From Bathynomus jamesi (lineage: Eukaryota > Arthropoda > Malacostraca > Isopoda > Cirolanidae), in NCBI GenBank assembly GCA_023014485.1, contig JAJOZX010005623.1, forward strand, positions 69,501 through 133,500: 64,000 nt of DNA. The letters are read 5' to 3'. Each line of letters opens with the position of its first letter. Position 1 is the stretch's first letter. The translations under genes and the position numbers were made by a program. Positions 1 to 11,143 of the stretch are shown one piece after another. The notes under the pieces are model-generated. The model searched no databases, was not told where the DNA came from, and saw nothing but the letters and a program-made list of their open reading frames with translations.

Positions 1-122
1 TGAACGTCGCTCAACGTCGTTGATTCAAATTAGGTGAATACACAATAATCTAACATTAAATTTTTTTCTTGTTTTTGAGAGAGTGAATTGCAAAAATTTT
101 GCTGAACTAACTCTCAACGATA

Positions 123-165
<43 letters not shown>

Positions 166-311
166 CGTAATGCTTTTACTATTACATTAGTGGAAAAATT
201 ATGGCCTTTAAACGTTTTGGGATACATTTTAATGGCAGAATTAACGTTTTAATTCCTTAATGGCGAGAAAATGACGCGTTAAAATTGGTAAAAGCAGACG
301 CGCAGAAGCAC

Positions 312-359
<48 letters not shown>

Positions 360-1738
360 TATAATTGTTTTTGCAATTTCCAGGGGTTTCAACCATTTTT
401 AAATACAAGAAAGATTTCAGAATCCTCAATAATGCTATTAATTGCAGTATTTTCTCCTACTGCAATATTGCAATGAAGACCATTTGTAAGTAAGTTTGTT
501 GCAGCGTTTGTAGCATTTACAGTTCATGGCCGACCAGTCTAGCGTTAATTACACGTGCTGCTGAATACAAAAACTTTTCTGCGTTGTATTCCCTAACAAC
601 TTCATTTCTATTCGCTTTTGTTGCAGTTTATCATCTGACTGAATTCATACATACATCTGAATGCAGAAACATTAGAAATAGTTCCTTTATACAAACAATG
701 ACATTTCTCTCTCTCTCTCTTTATATATATACGGTATATATAGGTATCTGTCTTCTTTTGTAAGAAGCCTTATCCTATTACCTCGCATTATCAAAAAATT
801 TAATTACATTCCAGTGTTATTAAAATGTTAGGCAACCCTGTTTGGTAGGAATGACTCGGAAGAAATGAAAGTTTAATATAATTAAATTAGGTATGGTTTG
901 TGTATATATAAGACTTATAGTGGGTACCGGTAACTTTATTTTAGGGGTACATGGAAATAAACAGGGACAGATAAATGAATCTTGAAACTGCAAAGATCCT
1001 CAGATTTTGGTCTAGTTTGTGTAGAACAAACCGGAGGTGACAGAAATGTGGTTATGATTGGAACGGGTGCATTTGCTTTACCTAATGAAACACAAATCGC
1101 GGTTCATCTTGCTCCTAATCAGTTATGTACCCGACCTATAAAACCAGGAGTGTCCATAAGAAGGAAATGATTGTGTCCTGGACTGCTCATTGAATTATGA
1201 TTACTCAAGGCATTGTTGCGTATACTGGTGGTAATAAACCACGTACAGAAGCGACATCATCCTCTATATACTTGGCAATGATACTGCGAGCTGATCGTAC
1301 TCTAAATGGGTGTATGGATAGAGAGATGATGTAAAAACAGTGAAGCCCTTGCTTTATCTCTCTCTCTCTCTTTCTGTACACATATATATATATATATACC
1401 ATAAATGGGGTAACTGGACCCTAATAAGTTTAAGGTAAATTTTGTTATATAAAGGTATGAATTTTTCCATAAATTGTAAGTACCTAAAATATATATATAT
1501 ATATATATATATTGTCTTAATTTATTAAGTGATAATATTAATGTAACTTAATTGTTAAAATGACTCCACCCAAATGGATGTCGTTAGTGCTGTTCTGAGT
1601 GAAATTTAAAGCGTCCTTCAAATATTTCCGTCTGAGAGACGCCCGAGCAGCAAATGACTTAACTGACGCATGTCTAGTCGTGTCGTTTCCTGTCTGGGTG
1701 TCTGGGTTCGCATTCTTGGGATAACTCTTGCTTTTTAA
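1..1738. other. AT-rich stretch, no gene seen
   Basis: This stretch holds (TA)n runs at about 124-163, 315-355, 1381-1398 and 1490-1512 and short (CT)n runs near 706-720 and 1359-1371. Short open frames occur, such as 982-1170 on the plus strand, but I recognise no domain, repeat unit or flanking signal. I see no RNA gene or clear transposon end here. Confidence 0.6.
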
Positions 1739-1823
1739 TTCAAATTCAAATTCAAATTCCTTATTGTTCAAAAGACAGTCCAGAGAGAATACAAATACAA
1801 TTCTTTTCCTCAGTAAAGGTATA

Positions 1824-1920
1824 CAGGGTGAACCACATATAAGCGACCCCAAGAAAATTTTCCACATAAAAAGAAATATGAATTATTTATCTTGGGGCCG
1901 CTTTTATGTGGTTCATCCTG
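1824..1920. mobile_element. Short mariner/Tc1-type MITE
   Basis: This 97-bp palindrome is flanked by TA on both sides (1822-1823 and 1921-1922). Its ends are inverted repeats of about 29 bp, starting CAGGGTGAACCACATATAAG on the left and matching the reverse complement on the right with a few changes. TA duplication and CAGGGTG termini are typical of non-autonomous mariner elements. There is no coding capacity. Confidence 0.75.
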
Positions 1921-2270
1921 TAAAATAGAAGCAGAGAGAGTTACTTTTCACAGTAATAATTACTAACATAATGAATTATACAAAATTATATACGTAGGAT
2001 CATGGCATTTATATACAGGACTTACGATTCAATTATCGTTGAAATAATAATTCAATAGTATACGTTCGTTGATACTAATTTGAACGAACTTAAATGAGGT
2101 AAATGTTTTTAATTTAAGAAGTAGTAATTTATACGTGAAATACACTTTTCTAAATGGTTTTAGGAGAAATAAAGAAATAGGATATAAAGGAAAGAGGTAA
2201 AGAGAGAAAGAAACTAATACCCAGCCATGATTTCCTTTATATACAGTGTATATATATATACATGTATTTT

Positions 2271-2612
2271 TTATGTTGGAAAAAGGGGGCCATGGGCGAG
2301 CGCCTGCAAAAGTTACCCCTCCATAGAAAAAGAGAGAGCTGAAAACAAGGTCTCCAAGGCTCAACGATGCCACTTCTTTTTTTAAGAAATTTTGAAAAGA
2401 TTGTGTAGTGTGTAAGATGCATGTATGTTTAGTGAGGAATAGAGGGAGAAGTGTGTATTTGAGAGCATGCTGGACTACTCACAGGCTGGATGAGACACGG
2501 AAAAAGGTCAGCTAAAGGGGACGGTGACAAGAGAAACGGGAGTTCCAGCACTCCTGTCTCCTGCCTAACGTCTACCCCAAGTACTTCCCTGGTCGATTGG
2601 TGTCTATAGTCT
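2271..2612 (+). repeat. Interspersed repeat R, copy 1
   Basis: This block of about 340 bp is closely matched by 22468-22806 in the same orientation. Shared landmarks are GGGCGAGC, CAAGGTCTCCAAGGC, GATGAGACACGGAAAAAGG and GTACTTCCCTGGTCGATTGG. I see no long open frame, inverted ends or target duplication, so the class is unknown. It may be a SINE or a LINE 3' untranslated region. Confidence 0.7.
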
Positions 2613-2640
2613 CCTCAAAAAAAATAAATAAAATATATAG

Positions 2641-2667
2641 TATATATATATATATATATATATATTT
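2641..2667. repeat. (TA)n microsatellite
   Basis: Perfect TA dinucleotide run directly after repeat R. Confidence 0.9.
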
Positions 2668-2759
2668 GAATCGCTTTTTATTTATTTATTTTTGTCTTTT
2701 TGGACCACATGTCTCTTTCTATCATGGAAATATCTTAGAAAAACGAAACGTGTTATATA

Positions 2760-2896
2760 TCTTTACCCCCTTATTCTCTTCTTTTAACTCCCTATTCTCT
2801 TCTTTTAACCCCTTACTCTCTTCTTTCTCTCTAGCTAACCTTAGAATGGATCTTAGGGTCTTTGTTAGCCTTAGCTTCTGTAGATCTGTAGATCTT
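2760..2896 (+). mobile_element. 3' tail of a CR1-type LINE (family 1)
   Basis: The fragment carries the 3' untranslated region also seen at 15160-15300 (minus strand) and 58500-58676 (plus strand). Landmarks are repeated CTCTTCTTTTAACCCC blocks, the segment GGATCTTAGGGTCTTTGTTA, and a terminal pair of the 8-mer TCTGTAGA. Short 8-bp terminal repeats are known for CR1-clade LINEs. No coding part remains, so this is a strongly 5'-truncated copy. Confidence 0.7.
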
Positions 2897-3385
2897 TTAA
2901 CGTCATACATCAAAATGCAAGAGAAAGTTTAGTTCAGATATACTTCCAAATTCTCAAGATAAAATCCACAATTTCGCATTAAAAATTCTTTGTATACTTG
3001 AAAGTTTGTTCTTCCATTTAAGTGAAGTCTTTCCTTTCAAATGTTTGTCTTCCTGAAATAAGTTCGAGAAGTGAAGTAGAAAAGTGTTACCATAAGCAAG
3101 TAGAACTTGAGATGTATCTATCTCTTTCGCTGTTCTTTGTTTGGCCAAAAAATTTAAAGCTGTCCGTACGAGTAAACGTTAAATGAGAGATTATGCGACA
3201 GATAATGGCTGAATTTTGAATATATCTTGTATGATATTTTGATGTATGGAACTAAATCATAGTCAAAACATTATTAATGACTTATATGACGTAATTTCGA
3301 GTTTAATTATAAAAAAAAAAGCTTAATTTTAACTGAATCCGATATGAATACCTGACTAACTGCATCACTATTCCTGTGCTGCAGC

Positions 3386-3468
<83 letters not shown>

Positions 3469-3494
3469 CTATATATATATATATATATATACAC
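3386..3494. repeat. (TA)n(CA)n compound microsatellite
   Basis: TA repeats, a CA block (about 3401-3418) and a longer TA block follow one another. Confidence 0.9.
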
Positions 3495-3705
3495 ACAGTA
3501 TATTCTCTGATTTATTCAAGGCCTTTGCAAAGATGTGAAGCCATCATCCGTACGCGAAGGTTGCACATCTTTTGCAATTTGTTGTAATTTACTGGTATTT
3601 AGACTCATATTCTATAATCTAAGTTATATATTAAACTAGAACTGTAGTGATCTTTGTTTTAGTTCATAACTGCAGTGGGACCCACACTTATAATCGCTAC
3701 TTTAT

Positions 3706-3708
<3 letters not shown>

Positions 3709-3764
<56 letters not shown>
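3709..3764. repeat. (GA)n microsatellite
   Basis: GA run of about 55 bp with one GG interruption. It encodes a meaningless Arg-Glu repeat in a short open frame. Confidence 0.9.
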
Positions 3765-3765
<1 letters not shown>

Positions 3766-4333
3766 AGAAAAACTTAAACTATTGAAGATGGTCGCACATG
3801 ATCTCATTTTGATTGAGCATTATTTAATTCGATTTAAAATGTATTCCGTAAATCCACAGTAGGATTTAAATAAGCGACATCATCCATAGAGTGTTTGAAC
3901 TGATAACGCGAACGAGAAAATTAGGCGACAATCGCATGCGCTGCGATGGGAGCTCATATTGGAACCAAATTGTGAAAAAGAAATTTTCGTCAGAATAATA
4001 AATCATCCGAACGTAATCAAATCTAATTTAACCAAAACTAACCTAACTTTATACTCTTTTTTAAGAGGTTAAGTTAGGTTGAATTAAATTCTGATGATTT
4101 TCGTTTCGAGGACACGTGATATTTGTTCGGCAGCGATCCAAAAATTTCATCAATGAAGCGTAACTTTATGAATCGCTTTTCTTGAGCACGAATAAAATCG
4201 AACCGCAAAATTAAGATGGGATTTCGTGGATGTTGCTCCCATTTAGAGGTTTTCCTGTTTATAAAGAGTGAAATACCTCCTAATTTTGGGTATCTGAACC
4301 GTTTCAGTTCTGTATACAAAGAAATTAAGATCC

Positions 4334-4496
4334 TTAACCCGTTAACTGCGCGAACGTCCAGTTACGAGTCGAGCCAAAAACACGGGCAACGCAAAGAGAT
4401 ATCTCAGTTTAAAGCTAAAACCCGTGTATATACGGGGCTGCGCAGAAATAGTCAGAAGCGAGAGCCCGTGATAGTACGGTTTGCGCAGCAAACAGG

Positions 4497-4500
<4 letters not shown>
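4334..4500. mobile_element. TTAA-type MITE, copy 1
   Basis: This 167-bp element begins TTAACCCGTTAACTGCGCG and ends in an imperfect inverse of that sequence, abutting a TA microsatellite. A second copy lies at 42956-43112 with the same interior (CCAGTTACGAGTCGAGCC and CAGAAGCGAGAGCCCGTGAT). TTAA followed by CCC is the typical boundary of piggyBac-type elements, so I infer a non-autonomous piggyBac-like element. There is no coding capacity. Confidence 0.6.
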
Positions 4501-4543
<43 letters not shown>

Positions 4544-4547
<4 letters not shown>

Positions 4548-4702
4548 AAAAGAATCACGAAGGAAAGGAAACACAGAATGGTGCTCAAGGTGTTCCTGAG
4601 GAGTTCATTAGACGGAAGCGCTTGAGCACCATTCTGTGTTTTCTTTCCTTCGTAGTTCTTTTTATCATAAATATTTTTCACCTGTTACTTTCGTGAATTA
4701 AT

Positions 4703-4708
<6 letters not shown>
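4544..4708 (+). mobile_element. Penelope-LTR-like palindrome with hammerhead-like core
   Basis: An inverted repeat (ACGAAGGAAAGGAAACACAG on the left, its inverse on the right) surrounds CTGAGGAGTTCATTAGACGG. The same sequence brackets the Penelope palindrome at 53217-53340 and 57690-57812, so I read this as a solo fragment of that element's long-terminal-repeat-like region. Positions 4596-4630 resemble a degenerate hammerhead core, with CTGAGGA, a short stem, GGAA and a short stem III. TA repeats flank it on both sides. Confidence 0.55.
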
Positions 4709-4749
<41 letters not shown>

Positions 4750-4789
4750 CATAAGTCATATCTGCTTTGCTTTAATATAATTAATAAAA

Positions 4790-5900
4790 AATTAAAAACA
4801 TGCCCCCCATGAATTTTATCAGCTCAGAGACAATTACACTTATATAATTAAAAATTAACTAGCATTATTTAAATAATTAAATAAAATTAAAAATTTATAA
4901 TTGAATCTTTTTTTAAAATTATATATTACATTTTCGCATTTTTAAAAAACTACAAATTTCACGGATGGAAAGTTAAAATTTAATGACCAAAGTTTCAGAA
5001 GGAAAAATATAAATTTTCAATAAAATCTTAATTAAGAATTAGAAAAAATAAAATGAAGATTCGATGTAACGTAACTACCTATTAACAACTATACAATTAA
5101 GTGTTCCCTTCTTGGTGGGGTTGGGCCGTTTTAGTGGGTATTCGCCCCCCTTGGCCCCTCTTTCTAATAAGAAAAAAAAGACGATTTTCTTTGGTGTCTG
5201 GCAAAATCGTCTCTAATAGACAAAAACAGAAGCGAAAGTCTTTATACAGTATTTAGAAAGTCATTGTAAACTGCATTATCGTTCTCATAAACTAAAAGGT
5301 TTTAAAAAGACGTTAAAGGGTTTTTTAATGCTTGCAGACAATGCATGAACAAGCAGAAGTGTTTCTCTGTTTTCAACCTCTTTTGAAGAGTTGCGCCCGA
5401 TTCGCACTTTCTGTCTAAAGAATTTAAATTTGGTGAATTGACCTCCGAATACATTATCGTAAAAGAGGTCTTTACAGTGATTTTACAATGGAAAGAGCGA
5501 AGAACCATAAATTAAGTAAAAATCTCTCTCGGAATTCCATTTTGAGAGTGTTTTTTTTTATGCAGGTATTAGGGGCCAAGGGCAAGTGTCAGCGAAAATG
5601 CCACCCCCCGTCCCCGCCCCCGTGCTTGATGGTTCTTTTTTTTTCAAATTTCGAACAGATTTTCAATATGAGGATATGAAAAAAGAAAAAAAACATCAAC
5701 CTGACCCTGAAAATTGAATAGAAAGAGCAAAGAAATTTTACATTAAACGTACAGTGAAGGGGAAGAACTCCTCCTCCGTCGCCGGAAAAATAGGTCAATA
5801 AATGTAAAATATTCTTTCGGTGTATTTTAGATATTTGGAAAATACGATTTTAAAAAAAGGTATAGAAGAATGTGTAGGAGATTTTAAGTAAAAAAAAAAA
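4790..5900. other. AT-rich stretch, no gene seen
   Basis: Long A/T-rich sequence with poly-A and poly-T tracts. The short frames have no recognisable domain. A G/C-rich patch at 5113-5160 and another near 5600-5625 are low complexity. Nothing else is supported. Confidence 0.55.
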
Positions 5901-5928
5901 AAAATCCGGTAGAGTAGGGCCTATATAG

Positions 5929-7093
5929 CAGGGTTGGCAAAAACCTGGGTTTTTCACAAGAAACCCAACCCAACTGGGTTTTTGCTAGGGTTTCGGGTTT
6001 TTGGTTTCTTGATGGGTTGAAATTTTTTTGAGAAAGGTTCGATAATTATGTAGTGCCTAATATATCTATTATTTTATTAATTTATTTATCTAATCTACAA
6101 TATATATTAAAAAGACATCTTTATTTCACAGAAAGTTCGGATATGAGATGATAATGACATATTAGAATTTTCTCCATTTTAATTTTAGATCGTTCCTTTA
6201 TTTCTTAACAGCAGATTTCAGCTTTATTTAGATCTAACTCAAATTAAAATTTTTAAGATGCCAAACTCAAAGAGTTATAGAGGTGGAAGATCTAAAGCTA
6301 GCGAATGGGACGAGGTGACTTTATTAAGTGCTGAGCCTACTAGAGTACTATGCAATTATTGCAAAGAAAGTATCACTCGAAAACTTGAGAGAGTGAAACA
6401 TCATCTAGAGAAATGCAGTAAAAGAAAAGTGGAATGTTTTGAAAATGAGGCAAGAGACTCGAATTTGGAGCATCAGTTGAAACTGATTCACTTCCTCCAA
6501 CTTTGGCTTCTGGTAAAGATGATCCAAAGATTATAAGTGAAAATGTGCCTGAAATGAGTGACACCAGTGCACGTTCTTCATCATCCACATTCTGTCATTC
6601 AACACCAATAAAGCATAAAAGGCAAAGATCAATTACACCATTTGTGGTAAGAACGACTGTGGACCAAAAGGAAGAATTAGATTTACAAGTTGCAAGGTTC
6701 TTTTTTTCAGCTAACATACCCTTCAACGTTTTAGAAAATAAAGAATTTATAAAATTAATCAAAGGTCTAAGATCAGGATATGAACCACCAAACAGGAAAA
6801 GGTTGGCATCTGATCTGTTAATAAAAGTTAATGATGAAGTAATCCATGAAATGAAGAATGACCTTAATCTTGATGATTTTACCATTACCCTTATACAAGA
6901 TGGCTGGAGTTCAGTAGGTAATGATCTTATTATTGCGCACAGTATTCATAATGGAAAAAAGCCATATCTGATTTTAGCAGTAGATGCTGGAAGTACAAAA
7001 AAGACAGCAGAATATTGTGCTGGGTTTTTGGTGGGTTTTTGGTGTTGGGTTTTTGGGTGGGTTTTTGGGTTTGGTTTTCGGGTACCAACCCTG
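5929..7093 (+). mobile_element. hAT transposon, internally deleted
   Basis: The termini are CAGGGTTGG at 5929 and CCAACCCTG ending at 7093. They are flanked by the 8-bp duplication CTATATAG/CTATATAC (5921-5928 and 7094-7101, one mismatch), the hAT hallmark. Both subterminal regions are dense in GGGTTTTTG and AAACCC repeats: 5945-6020 and 7020-7085. Length is 1165 bp. The transposase inside is cut off in the middle and joins directly to the right subterminal repeats, so the copy cannot move by itself. Confidence 0.88.
6258..7033 (+). pseudogene. hAT transposase N-terminal half (BED finger + DUF659-like)
   Basis: Starting at the ATG at 6258, residues 1-55 form a BED-type zinc finger: CNYC, then a spacing ending in HHLEKC. 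It would bind the element's subterminal repeats. After a one-base frameshift near 6465 the frame resumes at about 6503 with a Ser-rich linker. The start of the RNase-H-like region (DUF659-type) follows, including LIQDGWSSVGND and LAVDAGSTKKTAEYC. The frame runs into GGGTTTTTG repeats at about 7020, giving a Gly/Trp/Phe-rich nonsense tail. The remaining catalytic residues and the C-terminal dimerisation domain are missing. It is certainly transposon-derived and non-functional. Confidence 0.82.
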
Positions 7094-7641
7094 CTATATA
7101 CCCTACCTATAATAAAAATAGTTAATATACGAAGTTAGTAGGATAGTCACTCTTAAACCTTAAAACATGGCTTAGTTTCGTTTGATTAAAGGGCGAAGAG
7201 TTGTTCAAAGCTTTTATATCATGTTGTAGCACTTTATATTTAACTTAATTAACTTAATTAAGTATTTTAAGTTAAAAGTAACATTCTGTTTAGTCTAAGC
7301 CGGCTTGATCGGTAACATTCATGATCAGTAACATTTTTAATAGAAGCTATTAATAAGCCAATAGTGAATAGTAAGTACTACGATGTAGAGAAACTTGGGT
7401 CCTGCATAATTAACATTTTAAAAAATTATCGTGATTCGGCTGGTCCAGTAAAATAATTAACTTAAGTTTTGGCTCGGTTACGCATTGATATTCCATAATC
7501 AGTTTTTATATAATTACATTGTTACCTGTCACATGTGAATTTAGGCGCATAGAAGTTATTTAAACAGCAAATTCATGTAAGGCCTTTAAGCAACTCTATA
7601 CCAGACAATCTTTCCGGAATGGAAAGCAGCCGTTATCATAT
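7094..7641. other. Unannotated AT-rich spacer
   Basis: Sequence between two hAT elements. It contains a repeated TTAACTTAATTAAC-like motif near 7240-7265 and no coding or RNA signal that I can support. Confidence 0.5.
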
Positions 7642-7649
7642 ATTGGGAA

Positions 7650-8890
7650 TAGGGTTTCTCCTTATATGCAGCTTTCTTCTTCCCGGAAAAATGAAGCCAA
7701 TTCCCGGGATCCCGGGAAATCCAGGAAATGGTTGTATATTTAACCCTTTCATACCTGATTTTCGTTTCTTTTCATGCCACAAAAAAAACACTTATGTGAT
7801 ATCTCTAGAAAGACTAAAACCTCATAAAATTTGATGGTCTCATTTATGACCATACTGCATGAAAGGGTGAAGAGAACGGTAATTTTTTTTATTGTTCAGT
7901 GATAAAATACCCTTTTAGAATTGGGATAACCAATTACTTATGCCTAGATGACCACTTTTGCATTGTAATACTTGAATTGAGTTTACCAATCAGTGGTAGC
8001 TATTTATTATTTATTAAACATAATATTTATCATGCTATTCATCTGCAGGGGACAAATAAAAGGCTAAAATATTATATTCCTTTAATTATAATTAGGTGCA
8101 TTTGCATATAAAAAAAGAAAAAGAAAAAGAAACTTCATTAAAAAAAAATAATTTATACCTTTTATCTCAACATATTTCATCTTAAAATATTTAGCCAATA
8201 CAAAACAATAAAAATAAAATAAACTTCATTAGAAAAAATAATTTCATCCTTTTATTTTAAAATATTTTATCTTAAAATATTTATCTTAAAATATTTAGAG
8301 TCAATCAACATTTTTAAAATAGCTTCTTAAAAAACAAACAATCGATACTTCTATTACTAAGACGAGTTCTCAACTTGGTGATAAATAAACTTGCTGCAGA
8401 AAAGGCTCTTTCTGATTCAACAGAGGTTGGCGGAATGGTTTTCAGTGCATCAAATAAATTCATGATGTTTGAAGTTCTGTTCCCTATTGTCTCGAATAAC
8501 TACAGTTCTTGCTTCAAATGCTTGCTTAAACTCTGAGCAGGATGAGTTGCTTGCGATCGCTAGATAATATACTGAGACTCGGTTCCTTGTATTATACGCA
8601 GCGCTAGCGACATTCCCTCGGCCAGTTTTTGGCATACGGGCCCACGTTTGGATTACTCTAAGTTGCTAATGCTAGTAGATGTTCATTTAAGAAAGCGGAA
8701 AGTACAATAAAATGTGGTAAATATTATGCAGTTTCCTTTAATTCTACCCAAGAGCCTTCTAATAACAAAAGAAAAAATAAATTAAGTCATTTTAAAATTC
8801 CGGGATTTCCCGGGATATTTGTCCAATTCCCGGGATTTTCAAATCCAATAAAAACAGCCGGGATCCTGGGATCCCGGGAAAGAAACCCTA
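7650..8890 (-). mobile_element. hAT transposon with CCCGGGAT-rich ends
   Basis: The ends are TAGGGTTTCT at 7650 and AGAAACCCTA ending at 8890. They are flanked by a perfect 8-bp duplication ATTGGGAA (7642-7649 and 8891-8898). The subterminal regions carry clustered TTCCCGGGAT motifs: 7700-7730 and 8795-8880. The interior is AT-rich and retains a C-terminal hAT transposase piece on the minus strand. Length is 1241 bp, so most of the transposase gene is deleted. Confidence 0.85.
8338..8464 (-). pseudogene. hAT transposase C-terminal (hATC) remnant
   Basis: On the minus strand the translation reads ...LKTIPPTSVESERAFSAAS followed by LFITKLRTRLSNRSID. This is the conserved dimerisation motif at the C-terminus of hAT transposases (pattern S-E-R-x-F-S-x-A...LR-x-R-L). 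Upstream the frame is shifted, with FEARTVVIRDNREQNFKHH at about 8460-8520. The stretch is under 60 codons and has no usable start. It supports the hAT assignment of the surrounding element and is not functional. Confidence 0.8.
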
Positions 8891-8913
8891 ATTGGGAAAA
8901 CTATCAGTTAATA

Positions 8914-9135
8914 CAGTGGTTCTTAACCTATTTAGGCTGCGACCCAAATTCTGGTCGGGCTAGCTCGGCGACTCATGCCTTCAAACAGTTCACTCGTAAT
9001 AGATAATAAAATAAATAATTAATAGTAAAATAATTAGGAATAACATAAATAAATGATAAATGACAATTTAATGACTCAATCAAAATGGCTTGGCGACTCA
9101 ATTTTGGATCGCGACTCAGGGGTTAAAAACCACTG
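8914..9135 (+). mobile_element. hAT-type MITE, family M1 copy 1
   Basis: This 222-bp element has inverted ends CAGTGGTTCTTAACCTATTT and ...GGGGTTAAAAACCACTG, with imperfect 8-bp flanks AGTTAATA/AGTCAAGA. A second copy lies inverted at 41673-41897. The interior contains GCGACCCAAATTCTGG and matching GCGACTC motifs. No coding capacity. Confidence 0.72.
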
Positions 9136-9775
9136 AGTCAAGACAAAAAGAATTTCCATGCAGCGCTACATACTACTTGGTCAGATTGCATAAACTTTCA
9201 TTTATCATTCCTTTAATATTATTTATTATTCATTTATTTTATTCAGTATGAAAATGTAAATTACGTGTAGACATTAAAGCTGTATACAAATGATAAATCA
9301 GAATAGATAAATACAGATAAAATAAATTAGGATAAACAACAGTATAAGGTATAAACGATAATACACGTAATAAATTAGAAAGTACGTCTTAGAGAGATTT
9401 TCTTTTGAGAATTTTGTTTTTGTATTATCCTACTGATATTCTTTGTATATCCTCTGTATAACTATGGACAGTAAATCCATGCGTTCCTCTGTACCTTATA
9501 AGAACATCCAAAATGATAAACAATTTGGTACTTACGCATTATCGGGACTACCAAACTGTTTATGTATTTTTGCTCTCGTCATTTTTCGAAAATATTAAAA
9601 TATAGGGAAAAGTTATTAAAATTATTAAAGTTATTAAAAGGCAACATTAGTAAAGTTAAGTCGCTAACAACAAAATTTAAGTTAAGTTAAAATATCAAAA
9701 CAGTGTATTAACGTTAAATGAGTGAGGAGAGAAAAAGGGAAAAAAATATTTAAGATGGCTTACTTTTATGTGAAG
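9136..9775. other. AT-rich spacer, no gene seen
   Basis: Contains ATTATTTATT-type low complexity and no supported coding or RNA feature. Confidence 0.5.
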
Positions 9776-9779
9776 TTTA

Positions 9780-9912
9780 GTGTATCCCAAGGGTCACCTG
9801 AGCCAGAGAAGAAACAGGATGAGTGGCCGGCCCAACCTCACCCGATACCAGCGGCTGGGAGCGAACACCCGAAAGCCCGACACTGCACCCAATGAGCTAT
9901 ACCGGGCGCTCA
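9780..9912 (-). repeat. Probable tRNA-derived SINE
   Basis: On the minus strand the sequence starts GCGCCCGGTATAGCTCATTG. It contains a box-A-like TAGCTCATTGGG and a box-B-like TGTTCGCTCCC about 30 nt apart, followed by a G/C-rich body (GGCCGGCCACTCATCCTG). This is the layout of a tRNA-headed SINE. The cloverleaf is incomplete, so it is not a functional tRNA. A similar head is seen at 51769-51804. Confidence 0.55.
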
Positions 9913-10194
9913 GATTTATTTTAAATAGATTCTAAAATACGGACGTCATTTGAATCTGTACACTTATAAAGAATTTTAAAATCATCATGTTTAGGAACAT
10001 CATTACAAAGTGATACAAATTGATGAATTACTGGGAGGAGGAGAATCAGAAACACCATCGAGAGGAAGGACAGTTCAGGAGGATCTGTTCAAATGGTGCT
10101 CCACTGCAGAACTGAAGAAGATGACATGTACTCCTAACATAGGACTCTTACCTGCAGTACGGACAGCTATAAACCTAAACATAAAAATAACGTA

Positions 10195-10422
10195 CAGAGG
10201 GTTGACAAAAATAAACAGACAACGATGACTGTCCTCAAGAACAAGTGGCAAAACTTATCAATGAACTGCCAGAACGTGTATCAGCTTTACATAATGAAAA
10301 GGGTAAAGTAACACGATTCTAAATACAATTGAGTCAATAAAGTTATTATTTATTGACTTTTATTATCAAATCAAAAACTATGGAAAAAATGAAGGTGTCT
10401 ATATACTTTTGTCAACCTCCTG
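10195..10422 (+). mobile_element. Tc1-type deletion derivative
   Basis: This 228-bp element is flanked by TA (10193-10194, 10423-10424). Its ends are imperfect inverted repeats, CAGAGGGTTGACAAAAATAA on the left and ...ACTTTTGTCAACCTCCTG on the right. The interior from about 10230 encodes LINELPERVSALHNEKGKV, which resembles the C-terminus of Tc1 transposases (a LPERV...KGG pattern). The rest of the transposase is deleted. Confidence 0.72.
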
Positions 10423-10925
10423 TAATGGGTAAGAAGATTTACCTCCAAACAGAGAAAAATAATAATCCATTTTGAATGTATTTTTGAAAATAATTTAAAA
10501 TTAACATAGGGCTAAAAACGTATTGAAACCACCGAAAAAAAGATTTTTTTATGACGTCACTCAAATACCGTTAAGGTGAAGGAAATATAATAAATTTGTT
10601 TACGAATACTGTAATCAGGGCGGGAAGTTGATGTATATTATTTAGGAACTTGTAGACATGGTGATAAATCAAAGACTTTGGGAAACAGTTTTTGAAAAAG
10701 TGGTCGACTGCAAATTCAAATTCTTTACGAACGAAATGAAAGTTTGAACATAAATTAAAGGACCGATATTTAAGAGGATTAACACTGACACACAATTTTT
10801 CCGATTTGTGTGTGTGCGCACTCCCGTAAGCAGCTGCGCATCAGCGAATATTTATACCAAAAATCTAGAAACATTTTTACTGTCGGAACAAAGATTTGTT
10901 AGTCCTGATTAAGTTAGTTTACGCG

Positions 10926-10968
10926 AGGTTAGGTTAGTTAAAGTTTGGTTAGGTTAGGTTAGGTTAGA
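10926..10968 (+). repeat. Interstitial TTAGG telomere-like repeats
   Basis: Four to five GGTTA/TTAGG units occur in a row within GTTTGGTTAGGTTAGGTTAG. TTAGG is the canonical arthropod telomere repeat. The run is short, so it may be an interstitial relic or chance within a repeat-rich area. Confidence 0.6.
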
Positions 10969-11098
10969 CCTACATTAGCGTGTACCTCACTATTTAATGA
11001 CTTAATGGAAATCACCCTCAACTGCGTCCGAAACACTTATTGGTTAATTAACTTTTTAGGTATATGGATTTTAAAAATCGTTACCGCACTTATGTAAA

Positions 11099-11143
11099 CA
11101 CACACACACACACACACACGTGTGTGTGTGTGTGTGTGTGTGT
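11099..11143. repeat. (CA)n(TG)n perfect hairpin
   Basis: A CA run switches at ACACGTGT to a TG run, giving a self-complementary hairpin with arms of about 21 bp. Confidence 0.9.

Noticed and set aside
982..1170. Short open frame of 62 codons with Gly/Ala/Pro-rich middle
   Set aside because: No recognisable domain, no repeat elsewhere in the window and no flanking signal. Length is within chance expectation.
10010..10194. Open frame upstream of the Tc1 derivative
   Set aside because: It crosses into the Tc1 end, and the unique part has no recognisable motif.
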